NCBI GenBank assembly: GCA_037892935.1 | Contig: JAYXKI010000006.1 | Span: forward strand, 1,116,001-1,180,000 | Length of the DNA stretch: 64,000 nucleotides | Direction: 5' to 3' | Origin: Phlebopus portentosus | Taxonomy: Eukaryota; Basidiomycota; Agaricomycetes; Boletales; Boletinellaceae | In this document: piece by piece, positions 1 to 11,004 of the stretch | Layout: every line of letters starts with the position of its first letter | How positions within the stretch are numbered: position 1 is the first letter of the stretch | The notes under the pieces: generated by a model | The model's input: the letters and a program-made list of their open reading frames with translations, nothing else | Database searches by the model: none | Told to the model about the DNA's origin: nothing | Program-made: the position numbers and the translations under genes

Positions 1-2
1 GT

Positions 3-182
3 GGTACACCTGGTAGTGCTGTGGGAACTCCGGGACAGTACTTTGGCGATATGGGCACCCCGACACGCCCTGGTGGGATGATGAATGGTGCTGTTGGCGT
101 TGGTGCGGCTGGAACACCTGACATGTATGGACGCAGGATTACAAGAGGGATGGCTGATGGTTTTCCGGGATTTACTGGTTGA
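3..182 (+). CDS. 3' end of an unidentified gene, low-complexity C-terminus
   Basis: Only the last 59 codons and the TGA stop are inside the window. The frame is rich in Gly, Thr, Pro and Met, with GTPG and GTP repeats, and ends in a more ordered segment containing MYGRRITRG and FPGFTG just before the stop. The upstream part is missing, so no domain can be seen and no function is assigned. It converges with RNH201, whose stop lies 165 nt further on. Codon use and the regular frame support coding. Confidence 0.6.
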   Translation, partial: GTPGSAVGTPGQYFGDMGTPTRPGGMMNGAVGVGAAGTPDMYGRRITRGMADGFPGFTG

Positions 183-346
183 ACTGTAAACTGTGTTGTG
201 TCGCTCTTCTACATGTATTTTAGACAATATAGAACTCTTATTTGTAGTTGCTCTGTTCGTAACATAACTTATACATTTCGCTGTTTCCAAGTGACTATCT
301 TGTAAATGAAAAGGTGAGGTGAAAATGCATGAGAGCTTATACTAAG

Positions 347-1625
347 TTATAGATCTTCGACGCTTTTTATAGAAAGCTCCCTTGCTAATACGCATCGCCC
401 CTTGTCTCTGCCCTTTGGGCTTTCGAAAGCTTTCACCAGGGAGCCTTGCCCTTCATCCGGCCTAAAGAGAAGTTACTGATCAGTATGATATGACCCTGCT
501 GAGCCGACAATACATACCATTTAACAGTGTGGGCATTCTTGTCAAGAGCTACCTTTATCGTCGCCCATGAGAATCTGACCAAGGATGGATAACCAAATGT
601 CGGTTCGATGGCATCTCGTAGCCATGCTTGAGTCTTCGGGTCTGTGTAGCTTCATAAGAACACTCAATATACATCTGGCTTCATTCCAGACTTACCTGAC
701 GGATACCCGCTCCCTCTTTCATCAGGCCACGAGTATTGAGGACTGGACTCGTGCTCCTCGAATGCCCACCCGGTTATCCAGGCGTCTCGAGTCACTTTCG
801 CTGCAACACTAGCAGCCCCGACGATCTTGAACTTCGAGTCCGCTTTTGCGGTTACTGTGAAGGATATCCCGGGGAAGAGATGGGACAGATGTTTCTCGTA
901 GGACGATGTATTTCCAAGCGCATCGACATATACCTAGATGACTTCAACATGAATAGGCATACATCTACATGTATGATGTATGCTCACCTCTGACAATGTT
1001 ATTCCCTGATCAAGGACTTCTTGTATGAGGGTGATTGTCGCATTTTCAGCCTGTTTGTTTAGATTAGTTGGAGGTCTTCGAAGCATTCCACTTGATATTG
1101 CTTGCGGACTATGCCAAGTCAGTGATCAATCGGCGTAAAGGTGGCTATGAATCGCTTACCTTATTACTCTGACAGACCAAGCTAGGTTTTCTGGATCTGA
1201 ACCAAGGATCTCGAGTAGTCCCGTACGGTTATCATGTGTAAGAGTCTTTGAATCTTGAAATCATCAGCTTTCTTTACAATGAAAGGCCTACCCGAAGCTA
1301 ACGCACCAGCAAAACCAAGTTCTTCCAACTGGCTCTTGTAAGCAACGGGACAATATGCAACACCATATACCATAGGCCCTAAAGCAGGTCCCCTTCCCGC
1401 TTCATCTACACCAAGCATGTAAGGGCCAGCGGCAGTTGGTTTCGGAGAATGATAGGAATACGTTTCAGTCAAAGGACGAAACGGGGTAGGCAGCGAAGGG
1501 ATTGCGCCAGAGTGTGCGGTGCTCGCGTCGACGGTGACATCTTGGTCTTGCGATTCTTCGATAACTTCAGAGTCTTGGGTTTCAGGGAGGTCTGTCTGCA
1601 AGCTTGAAGAGGTAGATATGGCCAT
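347..1625 (-). CDS. RNH201: Ribonuclease H2 catalytic subunit A
   Basis: Type-2 RNase H catalytic subunit, which removes ribonucleotides and RNA primers from DNA in the nucleus. Six exons: 1307-1625, 1160-1253, 988-1108, 696-933, 518-641 and 347-461. All introns are GT-AG, and the exons sum to 1011 nt (336 aa). After about 70 low-complexity residues comes the RNase HII motif GVDEAGRGPALGPMVYG (first catalytic Asp, then Glu). ADSKTLTHDNR follows across intron 1, then GMLRRPPTNLNKQ, VYVDALG (catalytic Asp), KADSKFKIVGAASVAAKVTRD and SGYPS, all in family order. Length is normal for fungi. The start at 1625 is the first Met of the open frame. Two ACGCGT boxes lie 64-79 nt upstream. Confidence 0.95.
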
Positions 1626-1688
1626 ATCGCTATTGTTAACAAAAAGTAAGAATAATGGAAGGAATAGTTTAGTGGGACCTGGACATGA

Positions 1689-1704
1689 ACGCGTCGCGAC
1701 GCGT
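1689..1704. promoter_or_regulatory. Pair of MCB-like ACGCGT boxes upstream of RNH201
   Basis: Two exact ACGCGT hexamers (1689-1694 and 1699-1704) are separated by 4 nt, 64-79 nt upstream of the RNH201 start codon. ACGCGT is the MluI cell-cycle box bound by MBF-type (Mbp1/Res) factors at G1/S in yeasts. That this applies here is inference from position and from the role of the gene in DNA maintenance. Confidence 0.5.
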
Positions 1705-1770
1705 CTCGTGGGAACCGGAGTGTGCCGAGTTGTATCTGCTTCCCGCTACACGCGCGCACACCGAGTTTAA

Positions 1771-2350
1771 CTCAATCTTCCATCTTTCATTTCCGGGGTT
1801 CGTGGCCTCGAAGAAAAGTCACGAAAAAAACGCTTTTTTATTCCTGGATCATCGGCTACTGGCTACATCTCTAGTGGCTGATGTTTGCCGTGCCCATCAT
1901 GCGTGACTCTTGTTTCACGTGTCGTCACAATCATGGTCTCGGAGCAAGAACAGCGGACACCGGCTGCCAATGCTCAAGAATGTATACGGCATGCAGGTCG
2001 GGCCGACGTAATAGGTTTATCCTCAAGCTAACTTTGGTTTGGGGCTGGTTCTCGTGAGAGACCTTCTAGTCTCCTAGACGTATCAGTACTTTGCGCCCGC
2101 CCTGCTCTGCGTTCTATATTGTCAATGTGAATCATGAATGCATTTAGCCTATGGGAAATGAAGGACTCGAAGAGATACGGTCGACTGTGACCGACCTGTC
2201 TCCCTTCCCCAGCCCCTATCCATCTCGGCATGAGACAACCATTCAAATCCCCTTCCGCTGTACGAACTGCTCGTCCGTATAACTAGTCACTGGTTAGTTC
2301 TGCACTTCCTGGAAGACTCTTTCGATCCTTCAAGGGACATTTGGACCGAA
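1771..2350. other. Intergenic region between RNH201 and the 2351 gene
   Basis: No coding exon is supported here. A block at about 1950-2030 (ending AGGTTTATCC) recurs imperfectly at about 5760-5845, in both cases some 320-400 nt ahead of the ATG of the 2351 gene or of its decayed paralogue at 6132. This shows that the local duplication included the upstream region. Confidence 0.5.
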
Positions 2351-3853
2351 ATGCTAGGCGAGATCGTCGAAACTGTCAATGACCTCGTGAACCTTGCAGA
2401 ACGCAACGTCACGAGGATATTCTATGAACCATGGCCGCCTGTTGATTACGGAAAGCAAGCTCGACCTACTCAGACTTCGTATCCCGGTGCCTACGCAAGG
2501 CAACAGACTTACTTTCAGAAAGTGCAGGCGAGCCCACGCACAGCCGTTCAACGGAGTACTGTCCTGCAATCGCGAACTCCGTCGACTGCCTACAGAACGC
2601 AGACACCTCGTCTGGGGACAAAATCTCCACCGAGCCGTCCTGCAAAGGAGTCTAGATCTGATCCGAAATTGCGAAGGTCCGCCAATGTGGACGAACAGAG
2701 GACTACGACGATAAGACGCGTCGTCCCAAGCCCTGTCTTACCAAGACCAGCATCAGCACCATCTGCCGTCCAGAGTACTACTACCACCGGTGCACGGGAG
2801 AAGCGCCCCTCGCTCGCCAAGCCGATACGTGCCGATACACGCCGAACACAGAGTCTCCGCCTAGACGATTTCCGGCCTGACCTAGCACAATGCGACGTCC
2901 TCGTGATTGCAGTCGCAGAAATGGAGATTTGCAAAGAGATATTTACTGGCTGGCGCGCTCAGTTAAAGTTGTAAGTATTCGCGATTTATTTGACATGCAG
3001 TTCAAAGTGCACATTGTGACGGGCAAACCTTTCTATGTTGCCCAGGACGGATTCGAAAAGGACTGACAAACTAGAGCAAGCCATAATCTCAACAGTGCGG
3101 AAATTAGACATCGGAGCGTCCGCCGCACTACGTGCTTCTCACAACCTTATTCGCAATTACAAGAATCTACTACGAGCAGTCGAGCGCAATCTCGAACAAG
3201 TCTCTCAGTCCAGGACAGGTGGTCCCATCTTTACATCTGAGATATCCTCACTTGCAACTGCGATATCTGCGCATTCCCGAGCACTATCCAGTTACGTCAA
3301 GCAAATACAAGAGAGGCTCCGCATGCTCGTGAAGGACATCGAAAAGACGAAAGAGAGTGCCGACAAACGTGCTCTAAAAAGGAAGATATGGCGATGGTTA
3401 GCGAGAGTTTTCCAGGCTCTCTCGGCGTTGATATCTGCCGGGGGTGCGATGTTTGCTTTGTTCCACCCTATTGGTCTCCTTGAATCAATCACAATTGGCG
3501 GGGCGTCCATGCTCTCCGGCGCAGCCGCTCGGCTTTGCGAGCTCATTCAAGACAGTAAGTTTCCATCTTCATGACAATGGAAAACTTATTTATTCATACT
3601 CCTGTATCTAGAGTATAGCGAAACGACCTTCGACGAAATCCTTACCTTCTTACGGGACCACGTACCAGAGTCGGCTCGTGCAGCAGAGATCGCACTGACC
3701 TCGTTCCAGGCTTGTCATCGTATTTTACAAGTTGAGCTGGAAGTTAGGAAGGGTAAGCGATACGACTGGGTGAGCTCGTATGACGCTCGGCGTGCTCGAG
3801 GACAGTGGACCCAGGCAGAACAAAGGTTACGAACTTCAAGACTTGGAAAGTAG
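2351..3853 (+). CDS. Unrecognised protein: basic low-complexity N-terminus, helical core, hydrophobic hairpin
   Basis: Three exons: 2351-2970, 3046-3554 and 3612-3853 (456 aa if read to TAG at 3853), with GT-AG introns. I do not recognise the family. Residues 1-40 contain a conserved start region (NLAERNVTRIFYEPWPP). Residues 45-165 are Pro/Ser/Thr/Arg-rich and probably disordered. Residues 210-320 are predicted helical with heptad-like spacing and a basic stretch (RALKRKIWRWLARV). Residues 327-370 form two Gly/Ala-rich hydrophobic segments separated by HPIG, a hairpin that could enter a membrane. An alternative GT-AG intron (3753-3814) would extend the frame past 3853 into further plausible coding sequence (IFCGTLTEIFAGLERYW near 3900), so the true 3' end is uncertain. 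A degenerate tandem copy lies at 6132. Confidence 0.6.
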
Positions 3854-5729
3854 CCTCTATCGAAGGATTTTCCGAGAGACTCCACGATGTGGACAGCAAT
3901 ATATTCTGTGGCACTCTTACCGAGATATTCGCAGGACTCGAACGGTATTGGACTTTCATTGTACATTCATGATATATGCATTCCGGTACCGTCGTTTCCA
4001 TCGCGTGTTTTCCATCCTATCTTGGCACGATGCCGAAGCCTTACCTTGGCCTGCTCCTCTTTATTTCCAGTGGCGAAGAACTCATTAATCTTATTGCTGA
4101 AATACAGATTCCTAGACTTCTTGGTCTTCTCACCTTATTAATCATTTCACAATGTTAGGAGGCTTTCAATGTGCCTGGAGAATCTCCAAGAATGGGCGCC
4201 TTTCTCTATGTTTCTTACGATCTTTGTTGCAGCCGTTCTTCTTGTTCACAAATTCGTTTGACTTCCACCTAGCTTTGCCATGGACGAAGATCTCGAAATG
4301 CTAGCTACGTCAATGCCACTCTTAGGATCCACCCTTCTGATCGCCTTTTAGCCAAATCCGTCACTATCGAGTGAGATATCGAAGATAATCCTAGTTGTCC
4401 TGATACACAAGCCGTTATCTCGACAACAAAAGTTTATCAACAGCTTGTATAAGAACGAACTATGGAGGGTGCACTGCTTACAGGCTCCGTCACTAGCGCA
4501 CTGGACGCAGATGCTGTCTATGTGGAGAGAGCCGGAGTCCGGGAACCTGTATCGTCATGGAACTATTCACCGTGATATCCAGAGAGGCGATGCCTTTCAG
4601 AGTGTGGCACCCGACATCAACCTCCGTCTGGTTGCAATGTCCCGATACCCCTTCGTCTTCCGGTCGACCTTAGCTGCTACTCACAGACCTCTAACCCGGT
4701 GCATGCAAAATGCAGGACGACAGTCCGTACGCCGTACTCAATAGCATTCAAAGTTGGGAACCCAGAAGGACTGCGGACTCAACGCAGACATCTTGTCACT
4801 ATCATCGCTACCGGTGCACAACGCAACCTGTACGCTGGCTCTGAACAAGTCCCATCATTTCATAGAAGGGTTAAAAGGCGAGATTCCGTACCTCAACCAA
4901 ACTTTATCACGGCTCCAAACTTTATCACGGCCTTTGTGTCAATGCGACGAATGGCACACCGCAAATCGCAAATCATGAGGTTTTAAGCCTGACATTCTGG
5001 GAGCACCTCGCAAAGATCCTTGAGGTTGATATGAAGATGTCCGATTTGGCGGAGCGCCTACAGTGCCTCTCGTGTCTTCTCTTCTCCTTCCCGTCCCCTA
5101 TCTGCGCGAAAAAAGAGAGGGGTCAAAATCCAATATTCCAGATGAAGGGAACAGATGGAGCACTGCAGAGAGTGCCCAAGGTTAGACACGCCGCGACAAT
5201 CACGGAACTACGAAGCCCGTATCGCACGCAAGCGCAGAGCGTCAATCTTCCAGTGGCTCAACCGCTCCATCGGGCCGTCGAAAATCGACTACGAGACTAG
5301 GGTGGACGATAAAGTATCTCGTTCTCCAGAACATTGGTCTCTGATTATTGTTAATTGAAGTCTCCTGGATTTCCTGTGAGTGGGGCAGCCCTCGTTGCAA
5401 GACGGTAAGTGCAGCACTTTTCCCGGGTTCATTTAGGTTTCCGTGATGTTGCACCATCAAGAGGATCACCTTTACTCGAACCTTGAAATTCGGGCGTCTC
5501 AGAACACATACGGAACCTGACGCGGTGTGATTAGCGCCAGTTACCCTCAGCTACCGTCTCTCTATTTGGAGCATCGATTCTGAAAAGATCCTTAGCCTAG
5601 AGTAGAGAAAGTCCCTTCAGGAAACTTTCTACTACATATGGAAGAGGGAAGAACTGGACGCAGCCGTTAACGTGTTGCGATACCGCGCTCACGTGCCGGT
5701 CGAATTTGATTCTCGCGTCCGGTATTTAT
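3854..5729 (+). other. Unresolved region with scattered coding-like fragments
   Basis: Short stretches with good coding character occur in different frames: about 3870-3960 (continuing the 2351 gene), about 4400-4560 (VISTTKVYQQLV, then a TAA, then a further open stretch), about 4770-5060 (FIEGLKGEIPYLNQTLSRLQ and, in another frame, LTFWEHLAKILEVDMKM) and about 5155-5330. In-frame stops and frame changes interrupt them, and I could not join them with convincing introns. An 18-bp tandem duplication containing AAACTTTATCACGG sits at about 4900-4936. The region is either the multi-exon 3' part of the 2351 gene or a decaying neighbour. The tail near 4140-4200 resembles the end of the second copy near 7060-7130. 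Confidence 0.35.
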
Positions 5730-6131
5730 TTTGATCATCACAATGCCCTCGAAATTAGGATAACGGACACTGGTTGCCACCACTCAAGAATCTTTACGGG
5801 TTAAGTACGGCATGGCCGATGTACTACTTTTATCCTATAAGCGCCTTTGGAGAGCTTCTCGTGAGAGATCCTCAATCTAATCAATACAGTGCCTCTCGCG
5901 CTAAGGGCCTGCAAGTTACGTTCTAGCTCACTGCCTTTGGTTGTTCATGATGAACCCTGCAAAGACTCAAGGAACCGCAGTCGACTGACTTGACATGTTC
6001 TATTTGTTTCGGTGTGGGATAACAAACTTTCTGATCCCGGGCTATCGACCGCATAAGTAGCCCCCGGGTCGCTCTTCACTTCTCCTGCCCCTGCAACGCC
6101 CTCTCGATCCTTCAAGATTATCTGAATCAAA

Positions 6132-7116
6132 ATGCCACGAGCAAGAAGGGTCGTCGAATATATCACTGATGGCTATACGAGACGCGAGGTCGAGGAAATA
6201 TTCATTGAGCCAGAGCTATTTACTGGTTCCGAAATGCAAGCTCGACGTCCTCAAATTACTCGTCCCGTTCCTCATCAGCCCCAGAAAGTGCAGGCACCTC
6301 GTCGCCCCCAGATTGCAGACGTACCTCATCGGCCCCAGAAAGCAGAGGTTCCTCATCAGCCCCGGAAAGTGCAGCCACCTCATCGGCCCCTGAAAGCGGA
6401 GGCACCTCATCGGCCCCAGAAGGCGGAAGCACCTCGTCAGCCCCAGAAAATACAGGCACCTCGTCAGCCCCAGAAAGCACAAGCGCCTCGCCTGAAACCG
6501 AGTCCTCCACAGAATCCTCCCAAGGGAGTCGCCATGTCTGGCCCCTCTAAACCAAAGCCAGCACCGGCACGATGTCCTGCCAAGAATGCCGGTGCTGTCG
6601 CTGCGCAGGGGAAACGTAGAGCAGAGCCACGCGGACTGGAGGTTCGGTTTAACTGGTAATTTCAGATGCCGAAACAAATGGTTGCGAGGAGATAACGTAG
6701 GTATGCTCAACTCATTAACTATCCGCGTCTCAATGTGCAAATTGTGACCCAGAAGCTTTTCTACGTCGCACAGAACGGATCCGAATGGCAAAGTAGAACA
6801 AGCTGTAATCTCAACGGTGCGAAAACTAGATATCGAGGCCACCGCCGTACTACCTGCTTCATACAATCTTTTCGCGTTTACGATGGCTTACTACGAGCAC
6901 TCGAGCGTAACCTCGATCATAACTGTCGGCACCAGGGGTTTTCATAATCTTATCTTGGCCTGTCCTCGACCTCTTATCCACTCCTTTCTGGTACCACCAG
7001 CCTTGCCTCCTTTCGCTGCAACATTAGTGCTATCGCTTCCATACAGATTCTTTCAGCTTCTTGCTCTTCCCACCTCACTATTAGTTCATTTAGATCGGCG
7101 CTTTCAATGTGCCTGA
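6132..7116 (+). pseudogene. Decayed tandem paralogue of the 2351 gene
   Basis: The first exon (6132-6659) is open and starts with a recognisable counterpart of the 2351 N-terminus, including an REVEEIFIEPELF region. The central part has become a nonapeptide repeat array. After an intron-like gap, VEQAVISTVRKLDIEA at about 6795-6845 matches EQAIISTVRKLDIGA of the intact gene, so homology is direct. A one-base deletion near 6866 relative to the intact copy shifts the frame, and the exon encoding the hydrophobic hairpin is missing. Sequence resembling the 3' end of the first locus reappears at about 7060-7130. The first exon could still make a 175-aa Pro/Gln-rich product, but the full gene is broken. 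Confidence 0.65.
6270..6485 (+). repeat. 27-bp minisatellite, eight units, encoding nonapeptide repeats
   Basis: Eight consecutive 27-bp units encode variants of P-[HR]-[QR]-P-[QRL]-K-[AVI]-[EQ]-A (for example PHRPQKAEA). All stay in frame inside the open first exon of the decayed paralogue. The homologous part of the intact gene at 2351 has no such array, so the expansion followed the duplication or was lost from the other copy. Confidence 0.85.
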
Positions 7117-7436
7117 AGCTGTACAAAAACAGTCTTCAAGGTGCCACCGACTTTTAGCGCCCCCCTCCCCCCCAGTTATAGGCTACATTGAGTTTCGTAT
7201 TCCCGTTTCGGTTTCCCTACCCCTTTTGTACATTGTCGATCTACCGTGCTTGTTCCGTCTTGCCTTATTACGATAGTTGCCTTACATATGGATTCACACA
7301 GAACGCTTCCAATGAAAAGTGATCTTGAATATAACATATAATTTAAATGAACAGAAAACGATCCACATGCGTATGAAAGATGTTTTATTTTCTTCCGACA
7401 AGATGCAATCACAAGTCAGAGAGAAGCCAGAAATGT

Positions 7437-9147
7437 CTATAGTTCCTCTCTGGTAAACTCCTTTGTAATCTTTTCGGCATTTTCCTTGATCTCCTCTAGT
7501 TTCTCCCCCGCTGCATCCTTAATCTCTTCAGCCTTTTGTGTCACGAATGATGAGAGGATGTTAGCTTTGATCTTGATCTCGTCGAGTTTCTTCTCATTGA
7601 GAGTCCGCTTTTTAAGGATCGAGGCCAATCTGAAAGGTGTTCAGACTTTGTACAGGCTATATCTCATTGAAATGTACACCAACCGAGCTGTCTCCTTCTC
7701 GAGATAGTCTTCTGAGCTATTCGCGACCTTGTTCATGACCTTTAAGTACTGTTGAGCAGTTTCACCAGCCGCCCTGGCAAGAGCCGTAGCCTCTTTAAGG
7801 ATGGCGTTCTTCTCGTCCAAAACAGCAGTGAAGAACTTAGCAGCGAGCGTGTCGAATTCAGGGATACGGCCGGCCTAATGTCATGGCTTAGCCGTTCAGA
7901 TCATTTTACAGAAAGTTCTAGTGAGCCTACCTCATCATTGAGACCACCGCCAACTGCGCGCTTGGTACCGCATTTCTCGTTGAGGAAGTTTACGAAAGCC
8001 TCCTCTGTGCGTTCACCATCGTAGTCCTCTGGTTCCTTGTTATCCTTCGAGAAGAACTTGAGAGTTGGGAAAGAGCTGATTTCGTACTTCATAGCCAAAG
8101 GTGCGTTGACTTTTGCGTCCGCATCTACATTGGCCACGATACACTGTGTACAAAATCTTAAGGGAAGTCCGAATAAATAGAAAAGTGGCGTACATTACTC
8201 TCGGGAAGGAATGTCTTTGCGACATCCTCGTAAGTCGGCTTCATTCTTTTGCAGTGACCACACCAGGGCGCCTGCCAGATGGATGAATATCAAGCCTAGA
8301 ATCGCTAAGTATTGTTCAGGGCGTACTGTGAAGGCAACCAGAACATCTTTCGTAGGATCCTGAACAATTATGATTAGCCAATATGCCGCACAATCAACGT
8401 TTAGAAATAATGCCCACCATAACCACTTCGTCAAAGCTGTGAACATCTAAAATAAGGGTAGCACCAGGTGGTGGCTGCTTTAGTTTCGACTTGACGCCAG
8501 ATTTCGAAGTGATACTAGAAGGACGTTCAGGAGCCGAGTTTTATTGCCAACTGAAAACATACAAGGTGGCGAGAGCTTCAAGATCACGGGCTCCCTCATA
8601 TTTCTCAGGTTCTCCTCCATCAGGACCGAACCACTTGAGGGCTGAATAAATTTGTCAGAACAAAGGAGGAGGCCATCCAATATAAATAAGGACATACTCG
8701 GGAAGCCAGAGACACCGTATTTCTGACCAAGGGGCTTGCCAGCACCATCCGCATCAACTTTGGCGATGACGACTTTGTCCTTGGCATGAGCGTATGCATC
8801 CGCGAGTTGCTCGTACGTTGGCGCAAGATTCTACGTTCCTTGTTCACTACAGACCAGTTTCCAGCTTCACATTAAATCGTACCTTGCAGTGACCGCTGTT
8901 CTCAGAGACTCAGCGATCAGTGCAACTTTGAAGCCATTCATGCTACGTACCACCATGGGGCAAAGCTACACAATGCTGCTTTAATATACATTCATAAAGT
9001 TACAGGGCGTCGAACTCACAATTCTACAAGAGCAGGTTTCCCTTTCCCAACATGCTCGTCAAAGTTGTCGGGATTCAGCTCCAGAACATTTGAGGCGGTT
9101 ACCGCCGCAACGAATAGAGCTGCCCAAGCGGAAATGCGAGCGAACAT
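7437..9147 (-). CDS. Protein disulfide isomerase, two thioredoxin domains plus ERp29c domain (ERp38 type)
   Basis: ER oxidoreductase forming and isomerising disulfides in secretory proteins. Eleven exons: 9020-9147, 8951-8965, 8883-8895, 8698-8830, 8563-8641, 8418-8514, 8327-8359, 8194-8271, 7931-8143, 7684-7874 and 7437-7629. They sum to 1173 nt (390 aa). The first 18 residues are a signal peptide. Thioredoxin domain 1 carries [20 protein letters not shown]; its CGHC site is split over 15- and 13-nt exons. Domain 2 carries [18 protein letters not shown]. Both have DADG/DADA and cis-Pro loops (SGFPT, SSFPT). Residues from about 275 form the helical ERp29 C-terminal domain. The last four residues, REEL, resemble a KDEL/HDEL-type retrieval signal. 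Transcription is divergent from the segmental duplication. Confidence 0.95.
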
Positions 9148-9188
9148 GGTGGACGTGGAAAAGAAAGCAAAGTGCTGGGTGGAAGTGA

Positions 9189-9228
9189 CACGTCGGCCCT
9201 TATGATGATTGCTAACATGGAGACGCGT
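9189..9228. promoter_or_regulatory. Candidate upstream elements of the PDI gene
   Basis: GACGTG (minus strand, 9189-9194) resembles the core of unfolded-protein-response elements, and an ACGCGT box lies at 9223-9228. They sit 42-81 nt upstream of the PDI start codon. A UPR element would suit an ER foldase, but a six-base match is weak evidence. Confidence 0.3.
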
Positions 9229-9532
9229 CTGAGTGTGGGAACATTTCGCGCGACCGTGTAACCCGTCGACGGGTTTCGTCCACGTCCATCTTCATCCTCG
9301 TTTATCTTAATCAGTCATCTTTGCACAGGCTTACTGCAGGTACTAAGCGGGTGACACCGTGTCGTCTGCATATCTTGTATAACATACTAATGTTATGTCA
9401 AGGCCATGCATTTTTCTAAGTACATCTCCAGGACAAGAACATAGAAATACAGTGACCTAGTCCACGTATCACACTGCACTGGACTTACACAGGCTCGCAA
9501 TGCAAGGTATGCCCTGTTATACAATGCTAATC

Positions 9533-11004
9533 TCACAGCTTCTCTTTCAATCGGCCCGAGTAGTCTTTCTCCGATTCCGAGCGTGACTCTGCAGAACTTC
9601 TGCCTTCGTCTTCGTCTTCGTTATATGACCTTTCCTCGTGAGAGATCACGGACGTCTCGATAGCAGGATTTGTACCGAAGTTCATGGATTCTAGTTGAGT
9701 CTCCACAACGGCGGACGTGTTGCCCACAGTAGAAAAGGCCCCTTCTTTCAGTGATCGCTTCTGGCTCACTAGGGTAAGTACAACTGTCGGGTAAATTCCC
9801 TTGAAAATAAAAGCCATAAAAACCCATGTATCACTGTCTGGTGAATCAACTTACTGCGATTTGAACATGAACACTCGTATAGATGTCTCCGAGAGTTCCA
9901 TGGGGAAGACGCACTAACGAGGCGAGTAACACCAACAGCTAGTGGCATTGGCCGTTAGAGAAGTGTCATGATACAAGAATCGATGGTCTTTTTACCCACT
10001 CCGGATATGCAATAGATGAGTCCTGATTCGACGAGCAGGACTAGGATACTCCCAACCTTCGAATGGGTACCTCTTTCTTTGGACACTACCTCTCGGACCT
10101 CCTGACGGTGCTGCCTGAGCGATTATCACGGCTGTTAATGACCGCATTCTCTTATTGCAATGCACGCACTCACCAGGCTCTCCATCCGATAATGGATGTT
10201 GCGCATGTATTTGTGAGCAATGACAAGACCAAGTTCACCATCTGCATGACATCTATAACAGAATCTAACTTTTCCCCAATGACCAGCATTGTGGCTCTGA
10301 TGGCAATGGTCGTCAATACAGATACTGGCAGTTATCAGCAATCAGTGTTTCAATACGAATCACTCATGCTCTAGCACATTTACTTACGAAAAGTGCAAAG
10401 TAGCAAAAACAAGGGAACCATCAGAATCTTTTTACTCCCGTCCTTGCACAACACCCATGCTCTCCAGACAACGACCCCATCCGTCAAAACGTACTGTAAA
10501 GTGTCAGCATGGCATTCATCAATGGAAGGCTCTGCATACATTGATCAATAGGAGCGAGTTGAACAAGGTGAAAAGGCTCGACCAGACCGTCAAGCGGTCA
10601 GGCGAAGATGAGAAGATGACGACGAGAGTCGAAATTTCATTTCCAACGGACGACACCCAGAACATGGTCGATAATAAGAACATGAAGATTGTGATGCTGA
10701 ACATCAGTTTGTTTGCCTTTGACATGGTCGTTCTTTTCCTGTCAATGGGAATGTCGGTCGTTATGTGAGTATTCGTCGAAACAAAACTGCGTTACGCTGT
10801 GTTACTCACAGCAGGAAATGTGTTGAGAAGGGAATCAGAGCAGCGTAGACACCTGAGATAAGAGGAAAGTATTATGAAGACAATCAGCGACATTGAATGT
10901 CGTCTACTGTCAGGTATAGCGATCGCACCGTAAAATAACGTCTGGCATATTAAACTGATTGTTTTGATGAGAAGTATCAAGAGGTGTTGTTTCTGTGAAG
11001 TCAT
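9533..11004 (-). CDS. Seven-transmembrane protein of an expanded agaricomycete family, copy A
   Basis: Multi-exon membrane protein with seven hydrophobic segments. I reconstructed the frame exon by exon. MTSQKQHLLILLIKTISLIC starts TM1, which continues as GVYAALIPFSTHFLL. KRTTMSKANKLMFSITIFMF starts TM2. YVLTDGVVVWRAWVLCKDGS closes TM3. TM4 contains SVLTTIAIRA, and MQMVNLVLSLLTN starts TM5. HSKVGSILVLLVESGLIYCI is TM6, and GIYPTVVLTLVSQKRSLKEG is TM7. An acidic Ser-rich cytoplasmic tail ends in KEKL. All introns are GT-AG, 50-70 nt. The topology suggests a receptor or sensor, but no ligand class can be read from the sequence; I do not call it a pheromone receptor. Copy A' at 15346 is a very close duplicate. 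Confidence 0.8.

Noticed and set aside
6216..6866. Large minus-strand open frame (216 codons) opposite the decayed paralogue
   Set aside because: It is a shadow of the 27-bp minisatellite, whose repeat unit is open in several frames.
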